DNA of 64,000 nucleotides from Bugula neritina (taxonomy: Eukaryota; Bryozoa; Gymnolaemata; Cheilostomatida; Bugulidae), in contig OZ037769.1 in NCBI GenBank assembly GCA_964035545.1, forward strand, positions 1,100,501 through 1,164,500. Direction: 5' to 3'. The notes beneath the pieces are model-generated. The model was not told the origin of the DNA. It saw only the letters and a list, made by a program, of their open reading frames with translations, and did not search any database. Below, in pieces: positions 37,291 through 53,625 of this stretch. How positions within the stretch are numbered: the first letter of the stretch is position 1; the number at the start of each line of letters is the position of its first letter. The position numbers and the translations under genes were made by a program.

Positions 37291-38593
37291 ATGCTGAAAA
37301 GTGGTGTTTTTCAAGCTTACAAACATTGTTGTTTAATTTTGTGGCTGATAGAGCTTACAGGTGGGTATGAAAAGCAGTTTATAATTCACAAGAATCTCTA
37401 TCTGATAGGATGTTCGGGGAAGTCGGTAAAAGTTAAGGGAATGACGTTGCAGCACTGTGCTCAGGTAAATGTATCTAAAGACACCAAACTGACGTTTAAT
37501 TAGCTAAAGTATTTCAAAATACATACTCAGAATAAACCCTTGCTTAATCTTAGTATAAAGGTTTTTGAAACATTTATAGCTATGAATTATTTCTACAAGT
37601 GACAATATAAATGAGTTTAAAATTAGTTATAGCTGTATAGTAAATCTAGACGGCTGATTTCTATCTAACATTTCAGGTGTGTCTGTCAAAGGGCTGGAGT
37701 TGTCAGTCATTCAACTATAACTCTAAATCCAAGAGTTGTAAACTTAACAGCTGCAAATTTGGTGTTGCTGGAACTCATTTGGATGTCACATTGAAACATG
37801 ACTCATCTCACAGCTACGTAGAAGTCAAAGTATAGCAGCAGATAAACTTAATCACAGTGACAGTAACTTAATTTTTAGTGAATTAAATAAATTCAAGTAT
37901 CATACAGAATTAAAAATTGAAAAGTAAAAGTCATTACCATAATATTATTATTATAAATGCATCGAACTCTAAACACCATAAGCTGATATCTTTTTGTCAA
38001 CAGTTTAATTTACATTGGTAATCTTCTACAAAAAACTGTTGGGCAAATTTTAACTCAACTCATGCTGCAACATGAATTTGCTTTACCAAAATGCAGCTGC
38101 AAAACAATTTGTACCAAAGCCCTTTTTAAAATATCAATGACCTATGTGGGAATTGAACACTTTAGTAAAATTATCAGTTGTAGAGGCTTCCATTTTTATT
38201 TATCATTTCAGAAGTTATAGAATCCTGTTGACTAAATATGTTAAAGCCTAAACTATAATTTTATAAACTATAGCCTATTATGCATAGAATGTCATCTTAG
38301 ACCAAACAAGACTAGAGTATTGAGCTATTAAGTTTCATTCTGCAGAAATGGATATTTAAGAATAAATATATAGTTATTAGGTTGACATGCATAAATTATT
38401 AAAAGTAATTGTATAGCTGTTCAAAGGAAAAAATAAATTTCAAGTATTTATTTTATTGACAAAAGAATTGATTTTAGTTGCGGTCATTTAATATTTATAT
38501 GGTTTATTCTATTTATAGACTATAACGTTTTGACATAAAACTGTGGAATGTTTAGTTAAAGCAAACAATATAACAATGTATTTTATGTTACAT

Positions 38594-38683
<90 letters not shown>

Positions 38684-41600
38684 GTATATATCGATATATC
38701 GATATATATATATATATATATTATGTAACATAAAATACATTGTTCATATAATAGTCTGCAAGTGGAATTGAGTGTCAAACTAGCCAAAGAAAAGATACCT
38801 GTAATTCCGCTGGTACAAGAAATTGTCTCGCCGGAATACAAGCTGGTGAAGTTACACAGGCAAGAGAGTGTCAATGCAACAGTTTTGCTTCTGGAGATGA
38901 TTGTAGTGAGAGTAAGTGCTTATTGCATTTTACTCTTAATATTCCTAATATATACTCTTTATATTCCTAATATATGCTCTTTATATACACCTTATATACT
39001 CTTTATATATTCTTTATATATTTTTTGCATATTCTATATATTTAATATATTATATTTTTATGCAATATTTACATGTTTTGTATATGATATAAATAATGTT
39101 GGTGTAGTAAACATAGTATAGCGTCTGCTACTTGCTATATATTGTTTGACTTTAGTAAACACGTCAGCATCTGAAGATGTAGCGTGGAGGTTTATTCCTA
39201 TTCCACTCACTGCTCCAGCGGCAGAATTAAGTTGTTCTGCAACTGGAGGTCATATGCTGACCGTGAACTCTGACCTTGAGCAGAGTCAAGCTGAGCTGTT
39301 TATGTCTCGGTACACAGGTGAGCACGTGACTCATGTATAGCAATTAAGAAGTTTGTGATCTAACAAAACGATTTGAGAAAATGAACTATTGTTGCTTGAA
39401 AATTTTGTAGGAAAACATCAAAAAGCTAGAATAGCACTTGAAAAGTATCATGGCTGTGTTGAAATGTTTTACAGGTGAAATACTTTTGGGATTGCAATAC
39501 TATTCTGTCTACGAAGACTTTGCATATACTGGGAACAGACAACCTCTCACGGGATACACTAACTGGCTTGAAGAGAAAAATACAACTGAAAGGAGAGGTT
39601 GTGTTAAACTAAGTTCTGTAGATGACTACAAGTGGGTGGATGTTGACTGTAGTACAGAACTTCCTTATATCTGTGTTGGTTAGTAGACTATTGACTGTAG
39701 TACAGAACTTCCTTATATCTGTGTTGGTTAGTAGACTATTGACTGTAATACAGAACTTCCTTATATCTGTGTTGGTTAGTAGACTATTGACTGTAGTACA
39801 GAACTTCCTTCTATCTGTGTTGGTTAGTAGACTATTGACTGTAGTACAGAACTTCCTTCTATCTGTGTTGGTTAGTAGACTATTGACTGTAGTACAGAAC
39901 TTCCTTATATCTGTGTTGGTTAGTAGACTATTGACTGTAATACAGAACTTCCTTATATCTGTGTTGGTTAGTAGACTATTGACTGTAGTACAGAACTTCC
40001 TTCTATCTGTGTTGGTTAGTAGACTATTGACTGTAGTACAGAACTTCCTTCTATCTGTGTTGGTTAGTAGACTATTGACTGTAGTACAGAACTTCCTTCT
40101 ATCTGTGTTGGTTAGTAGACTATTGACTGTAATACAGAATCTCCTTATATCTGTGTTGGTTAGTAGACTATTGACTGTAGTACAGAACTTCCTTCTATCT
40201 GTGTTGGTTAGTAGACTATTGACTGTAGTACAGAACTTCCTTCTATCTGTGTTGGTTAGTAGACTATTGACTGTAATACAGAATCTCCTTATATCTGTGT
40301 TGGTTAGTAGACTATTGACTGTAGTACAGAACTTCCTTCTATCTGTGTTGGTTAGTAGACTATTGACTGTAGTACAGAACTTCCTTCTATCTGTGTTGGT
40401 TAGTAGACTATTGACTGTAGTACAGAACTTCCTTATATCTGTGTTGGTTAGTAGACTATTGACTGTAGTACAGAACTTCCTTATATCTGTGTTGGTTAGT
40501 AGACTATTGACTGTAGTACAGAACTTCCTTCTATCTGTGTTGGTTAGTAGACTATTGACTGTAGTACAGAACTTCCTTCTATCTGTGTTGGTTAGTAGAC
40601 TATTGACTGTAGCACAGAACTTCTTGATCACACTGGACTATCAACATCTAATATACTACACCATGTTTTACAGAACCTCTGTGTGGTTCTGGTGGACAAG
40701 CATTCAATGGATCCTGCTACTATGTGGCCTCAACAGAATCAACATGGTCGACTCAACATGATCTCTGCTATGACAAAAACCATAGAAGTCGGTTGGCCAC
40801 AATTCACAGTGAAGAATACAATGAGTATGCAGAACTTATAACAAGTATGTTTATTAGGATACATCATTCTGGTAAAACCCATAAGCATGACAAGTTTTAA
40901 TTTTTATCAACAAATGTAGTTTTAAAAGTTATGTTTGGTTTTTGCAAATTTTTGTTGTTTTTGCCAATTCTGATTAATCATTTGCTAATCAGTTGCAGCC
41001 TAAGTCATTTTCTCTATAGGTATGTCCAAAGTTGCATTATCTGTTTATAGATAACTAATTTTTCAAAATAGTTAACAATATAGAATTATAATAATTTAAC
41101 TGAAAGCTGTTTATATAGCTGAAAGCTTTTCACAGCTTTTTCTCTTATACGGTAACTTGCTATATATAGCTACAATGCCATGATATAAATTATGATAATA
41201 CTGCAATTCTTACATCATCTTGACTATACTACATATAAGCAGCTACAAATTAACATAAATATGTATTTTAGCATTTTCCCAGAATGCATTAGGGCTCCAT
41301 GACTACATGATACCAAATGCATTTCAGTGGATTCACAATGAATGGATTCTCATAGGTGAGTCAGCTTTAAAGCTTCTCATAAAGAATCAACCAGTTTACA
41401 CAGCTAACCATAATAACTTAAGGCAAATCATTTAGCCTTTCTCACACCAGGATACTGTTTTAAGTAACTTTTGCACTCCACTATATTTTCAGTTTCAGTT
41501 TAGATTTTGTCTACACGCCGTTTTTCTTGCTACCAACACTTTTCACATCTTCTGCCCTTTTTTCTTTTCTTTTACACAACATTTTTTCTGCAAATGAAAA

Positions 41601-44600
41601 CAAATATAGTTTAAAAGTTGAAATAATAATAAGGCAGAAACTTTCCTACACATTAAGCTAAATAGCTGATTAATGTATTTTGTTTCTTGAAAAACTATTG
41701 ACGCATTTTCGTTCCTTTATTTAAGTTTTCATTTTAGCTTATCCTACCACATGGTTCAGTTCATGCATTCTTCACATCACTGAGTATTTATAATATTGGT
41801 TTTAATATTTAATCAAACATACATCGGCTATATTCTATATATGCATACATTGCTGCTACAGCATAGCGTCATGAGTTAGTAAAATACATTATTACATCTT
41901 TTTTTGTAACTTTTATAAGTGTTAAATCTTTCTTCTGCTACTCTTTAATATAAAGCTTAAGCAACAATTTTGATTATATTGTAAACGCTGCATGTACATA
42001 AATTTGCAAATTCGTTATTTTGTTTAAATTTGTCTTAAATTCTGTAGAAAATATTATTTTCTTAGGTGTAATTATTTAGTAGAATATTTTATATTGACTT
42101 TGAGATTAGCTTTTAATAATAGATGATTGTGCCACATACAGGTATCCAGTAAACTTAATTTGTGAGAGCAATGAAATGTATGTAGTTGATTATGTTGACT
42201 TAAAGTATGGAGAAAGGGAAATTTTCTATAGTTTAACCCTTTTTTTTCTATATGAATTTTGACTTGAAGCACAGGTCAAAGTAATCATGGGGACATAACT
42301 TCTTTTCCTTTATCTTCTATATCCCAGCCATGCTTCTCCCAATTCCCTTTGTTACTAAATCTGTTTCTTAATGCGCAATAGTTGACAGAGTTTCACTGTT
42401 CTCCATAGAATTTTGTTAAAACATGGGCAGATAACAACACAAATGTTTTATTTGTATAAACAATTTATAGCACTTCATTAAAAATAATTTTGCCCCCACT
42501 GGGATTCGAACCCAAGATCTCCGGCTTGCAAGCAAGTGTGCTAACCATTACACCACGGGGACAACTGGATAAACTCATCGCTACACTTCAGTTATTTCTT
42601 ATATTATTATTATATTATTATTATTATTATATATACTACTGATATTTACTAGACTTTAATGACCTCTGGGAGCACTTGGGTTGCTACAAAACTTATCCAA
42701 ACTTTTTGGGCACGCTGGAAGGCTTACACAGTTTAGTGACGGATAATTACGAGTTGCGAGATTCGCCGATTGACAAGTGCTGTCTAGCTGCCAAATCATT
42801 TGACTATTCAGTGAGTCACCTCGATAGAATTAAATATAGTATTTTCTGGTTGCTATGACAATTACGTGTTTAATACAATTTGTCAACCATAAAGCCACAT
42901 GGACAGTGTCTAAAAGTTTTAAAGTTTAAACCAATACAAATTGAATTAATGTTCTCGGAATAATTTTGTTTTCGCTCAGACATGCAGCAAAGTTGATATT
43001 CCAAACACATTTAGCAAAAACTATAATTAGTATTTTATTCTCTACATTATATAACTGTTAACACACTCAATATTATGTAACTGCTGGCACACTCAATATT
43101 ATGCAACTGCTGGCACACTCTATATAATGTATAACTGTAGACATGTGTCTCTATAATGTATAACTGTATACGCACTCTATATTACATAAGTGCTAATTAT
43201 ATTACATAACTGTTGATTTTCAGGTGTTTGGTATTGAGTCAGGAGGAATCTGTAAAAGTTCTGAGAAGGCTTATGAAATATTTCCCATCAATGGTAAATC
43301 TAGTGACTGCCACAGTGGAGTTGGTGGCAATTATGCAGAAGATGTGTACAGAGTGAAGAACCGCAACTGTGAGTATTCTCATCATAGATGTAATGTTAGG
43401 GGGAGTAACTCCAACTTGTAAGTCAATATCCAATCATGCTATACTTTACATGAGGAGCCATTTTGTATATGTTACTAGGCAACCAAATCAATGCAAATTA
43501 TTGCAACTGGCAGATGCTAAACAAACTGATTCATCTAATAGGAGCTGATCTGAATAAATATAGAGTATAACATAGTCTATGCTATAAAGTGTTATTTGAT
43601 ATAACATATCAAATAATACATTGACTGTTGTAAGATATATAGAACACCATATGTCATAAAAAGTAGTTATAATTGTATTTTTCAAAAGCCTAAACGTATA
43701 CTATACTTTTGAAAATGAGAAGTCGCCTTTTGCTACAATTTCGTGCTGATCACTGCAATTTTTTTTCTGCTATTTTTTTATTATTTAGTGTATTATGATT
43801 TTGGGTTTGAAAACCTAAATAGTTGGAACAATAGAAAGAGAGTTTATGCCTGGTAAGTGATGACTTTCTCATATCTATTCATAATAAAGCTGCTGTTTTA
43901 CTATGGCTCTGATATATGTCAACTTGTTCAGTGCATGGTACTGTTTATATAGCTTATAATAGTATTGCTTTAGATGCACAGTATAATAGTAAAATAGAGG
44001 ATTTTTAACTCAAGGAATTTTATGTTGCATTTTAAAGCTAAATGCTATATCACTGTATCTCCCTACTATGAATTTGTATGTGTGCTCCTATATACTGGTG
44101 TTTTGTGGTTAGCATGATCAACTATAGAGTCAAACAATTTGTAGACTCCAGTAAACATAAAATTTAAGTAAAGTTTTAATTTACTTAAATAATACAAAAT
44201 AATTGATTATCGTATATTATTTCCTTGTTTTTTAAGCAATGTGAGATCTAAAAAAATTTTTCTAACAACTTTCACTTTGATATAATATAATAATGCATAT
44301 TTGGTATTTATTGATGTATTTATTTTGCGTTCAATATGATATTAGGTCTGGGGTCAATGATAAAACATGGAATGATAATAACGTGACGTCAGATGTTGGA
44401 GCAATTTGTAAGACAGACAGCTGCCCTCAGGGGTTTACATCCTTTGCTAACAAGTGCTTCAAAATCTTAGATAAACTCCAAACCAGGTAAACCAATAGTT
44501 GAAATATTTGGTCCATGCAAAAAGTTTGATATTTTAAAGTTTTATTCTAATTTGATAAATACGTAAAGTTATTGACTAATATTGGTGTATTTTAGTCCAA

Positions 44601-46983
44601 TATAATTTGTTACCTGCTTCTACAAACTTTACCCAGTTATAGTTTAATTACTAATATCATAGAAAGTAGCTTTTTATTTTGTTCTACTCTCTTGATATAA
44701 CAACTTAACATATGTATTCACTATTCTACAGACTGCCTTTACTAATATAACTAATTAAAATGAAGGTTTGAGTTTTAAGAAAATTCAAAATCTTTTAGAC
44801 AAGAAGCCAGAGATGAGTGTCAGAGATACACTGGAGCTGATCTGTGGAATCCGGAATACTCTGATGAGTCAGACTTCCTGAGTAATCACTTGTCATATTT
44901 GGGTGAGCAATTATATAGCTTTATTACTTTAATATCTTTTTTGATATATTATAATGTAGTGTTAACAATGGCAAACTATGAATAGTCAATAGGGTAGAGT
45001 TTATGTCAGCTATTTTGAAAGAGATCAAGCAATTGCAATTATTTCCTCAATTTACGTAAACTCGCAATCAACTGCTACTGCAAAAATTGTTGTGATTTAA
45101 AAAAGCGCCAACTGGTGTACTATCGTACTGTTTTCAAATTAAAAATGCTTTTGAGCAGTAAGAAAAGTTTAAGACATTAGTTTATAAATGTTTTAATTTG
45201 TGTAACTTCTAGAAGACGCAGAATCTCATTATTTCTGGACTGGAATTCTAGAAGATTCAAATGATGGTATCTGGAAATATGAGGTGAGGAAAAATCTCTC
45301 TCAATTTACAATATTCAATAAAGTATACCTATGCACTACCACAATAAGACAAACTCAAATTGTTGAGATAAACTACATCTGCGCTATTTAATTAGATCAC
45401 ACTCACATTACCATGTCAAGCCACACCTACACTGTTATTCTAGACCACACCCTTACTACTAAACAGAGCCACATTTATTAAACTAAATAGTCTAGAATCT
45501 AGACTATTTCCACACTATACTAAAATAGACCAAACCCATTGCATCGTCTATAAATTACTAAATAAGCCGCTATATACCACATGTACTATATACATATTAT
45601 TTATAGCTTTTGCTGTTTGCCATTGAGTTACTCACCATGCGGATTTTTATCTCTTGGTTTAGAGAGAGAAAACCATGATGATATGTTATTAACAAAACAA
45701 TTTATATCCATTTTTAAAGCATTAAGCTTCTACTGCAATAGTCTAATAAATTTGTAAATATGCATAATACAAAATCTTAATAAATGCAGGTTATGAAAAA
45801 GAGCATCAATGACAATTACAACACGTATCCCATTGGCGCTGAGCCAATATACCGTGACAGCGCTGACACTTCAGCTGACGGAACTTTTGTGGAGATGAGA
45901 TACAAGATGCCATCAGCTGGCAGCGTGATTGGCTGGGAGTATTTCAGTTTTGACAACACCGTAGGAAACTACGTAAAGTTTAGTGTGGTGAGGCAGCTGC
46001 AGGGTGACTGTCAGTTTGAAGTGGTCGGAGCCAACGAGTTTATGGTGACTGCAGAGGGATACAACAGGGTGATAGTCGGGAATAGTGAGAGGATTTACGT
46101 GCAGCAGGGAGACATGGTAGCCATGTCTTTCACCAGATCTGCGAGCATCAGGTAAAGCTGTTTCCTGCGGTTTCCTTTACATACATAATAAGACGAATTA
46201 TTTTGTCAAGATAAGCAGGTGTCATGTTCATACGTTATTCTCTAACATATAGGGGAATAAAATAACTTCGATGAATTATTTGCACTCAATATTGATTTTC
46301 TAGATTTATTTGAAAATTATAAAGACGATTTTTAGAAAAATAATGTGCAACATATAACATAAAAATTACAAAAGCACAAAAATATTTATAAGTCTGCATA
46401 AAAGAAGTTATAGTACTAGTGTGTAATACGTGAAATATGATTTGAAAGATACATTATATGTAAGCATACATACATAAAAAACACTCACGCACGCAAATTT
46501 ATTATAGTCGCTATCCCATGTGAGAAACCCCTGATGAAAAAGGTTTTTGTTAAATCGGGCTAAGGACTCATTTAAATGAGGCACAGAAACAATTATGACT
46601 GGATGCTCTTTCTAACATCACCAATGGCCTTTGCGAGGGTTCAAACCCATGACCTTGTGTTTACTAGACAAACGCTCTAACCCCTAAATCACACTGCTCT
46701 CTTATACTTAGCCATACATGTTTTATATAAAATATGAATACGAAAACAGACGTGCACGTACTATAGCTTGATTATTTGACGTGTAGATTCAACTGGAATG
46801 TAGCGGCTGACAACGAGTGCTGCACCGGTGAGTACATCTATCTGGACATGTTACCTGGCAGTACCATCTCTCTGAATAAAGCTGATTATTGGAAACGTGT
46901 TTACTCCTTCAGAGCTCTTTATAGACCTACAGAATTTCTTACAGGTGAGATGGTCTTATATAAAAATATACCTTACATGCACA

Positions 46984-47027
<44 letters not shown>

Positions 47028-47358
47028 CACACACGCACACACACGCACACTCATGAGTAAATGTCAAGTTCACCATCTATATTATAAATGTATTATCATG
47101 TTTTTACTATACATAATATACAAATAATAATAATATAATAGTATTATCATATAAGTAACATTAATATTGATATATTATTAAATAGGAAGTCCAGTCATTC
47201 ACAAGAACCCCATAGAGAACCAGACTGAGCCCTGCACTTACGCTGACTCGGCCAATCAGATGCTTCTGGCAGCATCGCCCTGTGACCACACCTACCGAGC
47301 TGTCTGTGAGATAAAAAGACTCAACAGATATGAGCTGAATGATGAAATGTCAAGTTAA
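37291..47358 (+). CDS. Secreted multi-domain C-type lectin, copy B (tandem paralogue)
   Basis: Sixteen exons in phase: 37291-37464, 37677-37829, 38755-38911, 39156-39317, 39475-39678, 40674-40844, 41272-41355, 42653-42810, 43224-43368, 43789-43852, 44346-44486, 44799-44902, 45213-45283, 45790-46151, 46787-46944, 47186-47358 (TAA); 826 residues. Domain order equals copy A: signal peptide ([12 protein letters not shown]), PAN-like, Cys-rich, CTLD1, CTLD2 split by a WSC-like module ([19 protein letters not shown]), CTLD3 split by a β-rich module ([19 protein letters not shown]). Ten exons have exactly the same length as in copy A. Differences: CTLD3 head is split into two exons (44799-44902, 45213-45283), while A's exons 14 and 15 (130+232) are one exon here (362). 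The start could also lie in an upstream exon spliced at 37271; ATG 37291 is simpler. Likely an extracellular recognition protein; ligand unknown. Confidence 0.85.
38572..38744 (+). repeat. 22-bp perfect inverted repeat around an AT core, in lectin B intron 2
   Basis: Arms 38572-38593 and 38723-38744 are exact reverse complements (arm contains ATGTATTTTATGTTACAT). The 129 bp between them is almost pure TA, itself self-complementary, so the whole 173 bp can fold into one long hairpin or cruciform. It ends 10 bp before exon 38755, so it covers the usual branch-point and polypyrimidine zone. Confidence 0.93.
39643..40626 (+). repeat. 48-bp minisatellite of exon/intron junction copies, lectin B
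   Basis: Twenty-one copies at exact 48-bp spacing, the first being the end of CTLD1 exon 39475-39678 with its donor. Same unit as in copy A (eight copies there). Sub-variants (TAT versus CTATCT; GTAATA versus GTAGTA) recur in blocks, a sign of recent local duplication. Confidence 0.96.
42490..42561 (-). tRNA. tRNA-like sequence (probable tRNA pseudogene or SINE head)
   Basis: Read on the minus strand, 72 nt begin with GTCCCCGTGG and end with TGGGGGCA. The acceptor arm pairs well, the A-box-like TGGTGTAATGGTTAGC and the B box GGTTCGAATCC are intact and the T arm pairs. The anticodon arm pairs poorly (CTTGC against CCGGA), so I cannot assign an amino acid and favour a degenerate copy. It sits in lectin B intron 7. 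Confidence 0.5.
43062..43200 (+). repeat. Degenerate tandem repeat in lectin B intron 8
   Basis: About five units of ~28 bp with the common words ACACTCTATATT and ATGTATAACTG. They end shortly before exon 43224-43368. Confidence 0.75.
46500..46702 (-). mobile_element. tRNA-derived SINE-like element
   Basis: On the minus strand the first ~75 nt look like a tRNA: GTTAGAGCG, a seven-base anticodon loop CTAGTAA between partly paired stems, and a B box GGGTTTGAACCC. A tail with GAGCATCCAGTC follows, a word also common in other invertebrate tRNA-derived SINEs. It lies in the intron between lectin B exons 45790-46151 and 46787-46944. The 3' limit is uncertain and no target duplication was found. 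Confidence 0.5.
46979..47051 (+). repeat. (ACGC)n/(AC)n microsatellite in the last intron of lectin B
   Basis: About eleven ACGC units, then AC repeats. This is the complement of the TGCG/TG tract at 2447-2574, so the same type of microsatellite occurs twice in the window. Confidence 0.95.
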
Positions 47359-49220
47359 ATTTACAATCGATAAAATATTCCATCTCTGTAAGTCTTTGCA
47401 ACTGTCGTGTTTTAGCTAGCTGGTAAATAATTGAGCATGTGTACTAAAAGGTAAATGCAATTTATCAGTTTATGTAATGGATATTTCAGTTTCATTTCCC
47501 TTATTTATTTATCAAAGTTCTGAGTTAATTTGTCTTTATTTTTTTATTCAGTAATTTTATTAAATCTAATAATAAATAATTATTAGCTTTAAACATCATA
47601 ACTCATTATTCTAAGCAAAAATAAATAAAAATTTCAATTCAACTTTGTAGTTTTATTATCAAAATAATATATTTTATATAATTCATTATTTTTAATTTAT
47701 ATCATATTATATTATCTTTATATTATTATATTATATAGTTTACATAGTAAGGCACAACGTGCTTTTAATATAAAATGACTGGAATTTTTCAAAGCATTCC
47801 TTCAACAATGTGCTTTGGAAAATTTGCTAATTTATATTTTAACAACTTATAAACATACACGCATATAAGCCAGTAATATTTTTATTAACTGTTGCTTTTT
47901 TCATCATTAATTGATTTCTCTCACGTGATATGATTTTCCTCTACTTACATAACTTTCTTTCTATTGTTTTTTAGTCTTACATCTGTGCATTGATAAAGGC
48001 AGCACATTGGTCTAGCTGTGTATTTCTTCTCTTTTATATTTTATGTTTGTTTGTCACGCGAATAAATTTGTTGTCAACTATATAGAACAGCTTGGATTTA
48101 AACAAAGAATAAACTATAAAAAATTGCCTATAGAAATATTATAACATCATTTATAGTACAACTTAAGCACTAAACACAACATTTTATTGTATATCTAATG
48201 ATCCAACGGGTTGGCTATGTTATATTTCTATCGCTTTGCAGTTCTTTAAAATGATGAAGTTGAAAAATTTAAACTTGTATTATGCTCATAATATGCCTTT
48301 GATGTAATTCCATATCTTCATTTATTAGTTATTTATATAGACTCACTCAATAGAGCATTAGGGATTCAAAGTGAGGAGATATAATATACTTTATTAAATA
48401 TTTTAAAACAGTTTATAAAATAAAACATATTATGCAGTGCAATAATGATATTATAATAAATATAAACAGAAAGAGATAATACATTGAACTAAAGTTTCAT
48501 TTGATCGATAATTCCTATAACAGTTTCATAAAATTTAGTCTTTAAATCTAAATTTGAAAAATAATTTATTATAACTATAGAAATATACGCTGATATATAA
48601 TATTATATTACTATGCCTGGTCTTTGGTTTTCTAAATATTCGAAATGAAAACAAAGTCATAAAATTCGAATTAATTTGTTTTCTTTTCCACAAGATTTTT
48701 TTCTTTCTCAAATAATTATATAATTCTGATCTTGAAAAGAAAATAGAAATAAATAAATTTCTGATGTCTGAAAAAAACTCATTATTCCGCATTTTATATT
48801 TAAAAGTTTACGCATATAGTCCTGTCCAAGTGTTGTGTGATTAAAAGTCTTTACCCTTTTCCCACAAACTCTTGTCAAATAAAATAGATGCAGTGGCAAA
48901 GCATTTACCGCCAGACAAATATTGATGTATGAAACTATAGTCTGTTTTAGCTCAGATTACCTAAAAAAATAAAAAATAATTAGTTTTACAAACGTGAATA
49001 TTTTATTTCAAGCAATGGCTCTGTTTTATGTTTAAATACACTATACAGGTTTACTATATGTACCACAATTTAATCTATCTACTCATGCAATTATTAGAAT
49101 ACCATAATAAATAGTATGGCAATTAATGTATACCATTTTTGAGGATGTGCCGAAGATTAAAGAAAAGAGAAGAAGTTACAGCAGCTAAGAATTTAACTAT
49201 GCCAATAAGAGTAATGCTAC
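47359..49220. other. Region between convergent lectin B and ELAV-like genes
   Basis: Tail-to-tail spacing of about 1.9 kb, very AT-rich. It should hold both 3' UTRs. I looked here on the minus strand for a third RRM exon of the ELAV-like gene and saw none. Confidence 0.55.
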
Positions 49221-52669
<3,449 letters not shown>

Positions 52670-53589
52670 TTATTGTGTTTAATCTGATTTTCATTAATTT
52701 AGTTTAATTTTTTGAAAATTGCTAGTTGCATCAAAAATGTATCAATAAATTTAGATTTAGTAGATTTTTATTTTAGGTTTATGAATCTTTTTAATAGCAT
52801 AAGACATATAACAGTCTAAAAATAAAGTCAACATTGAATAAAGTAAATATTTTTGACTGCTGGCTTAAATAAGCATATATGATAACATTTTTGAGCCATT
52901 TTGAGAGGTATATTTTTGTCTATTAACACTAGTATATAGATTGTAATAACTATAATCAAATTTTACTAGTACAGTGGTAATATTATTAGTTTGACAGGTA
53001 CTATTATTGTATTACTTATTTATTGCAGAAATGCATGTATTATTCATTAAATTTTTTAATTTTTTAAATATATATATATTTTTTAAATTATATCCTTTAC
53101 AAAATATATAATATGATCAAGCTAAGACTGAGTTTTTAGTGAATACCTCGGGACACCAGAAGCTCACTGATTCTTCGTGGTGCATCATAAATAATTATAG
53201 GAACCACAGCTAATACGACTTTAATAATACTTCAGTTTAAAAAAGTTTAAGAAGCTTTAGTGTTGCATTGTTTACAATTAACAATCAAAATATTCAACAA
53301 TTATGTTTAGCTATATGAATGTATTTAAAGAGATTGTTTATTGTGTAAAAAAATATTCAGAAATAATAATGCTTATAACAATGATGAGATTATTTAATAT
53401 TTTTACAATTTTAACAATTTTTGTTCCTTACTTTTTGTTTTGTTTTTAATTTTTACAGTATTCTAATGCTACAAATGTTCTGTATGCTGGAAACAAAAGT
53501 ATACAACTCCCACAATATGTATCACAATAAATACTAAAATAACCTGTCAACTTGCTACGTATATTTCAACAGCTGCATTATTTACAAAT

Positions 53590-53592
<3 letters not shown>

Positions 53593-53625
<33 letters not shown>
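53593..53625 (+). repeat. (TA)n microsatellite
   Basis: About 16 TA dinucleotides; no gene nearby other than the likely ELAV 5' intron. Confidence 0.9.

Noticed and set aside
39609-40761. Long ORFs of 340 and 379 codons on opposite strands across the 48-bp array
   Set aside because: The unit length is a multiple of three, so frames free of stops stay open by repetition. The coding frame of the real exon stops in the first repeat. Same for the ORFs at 29144-29672.
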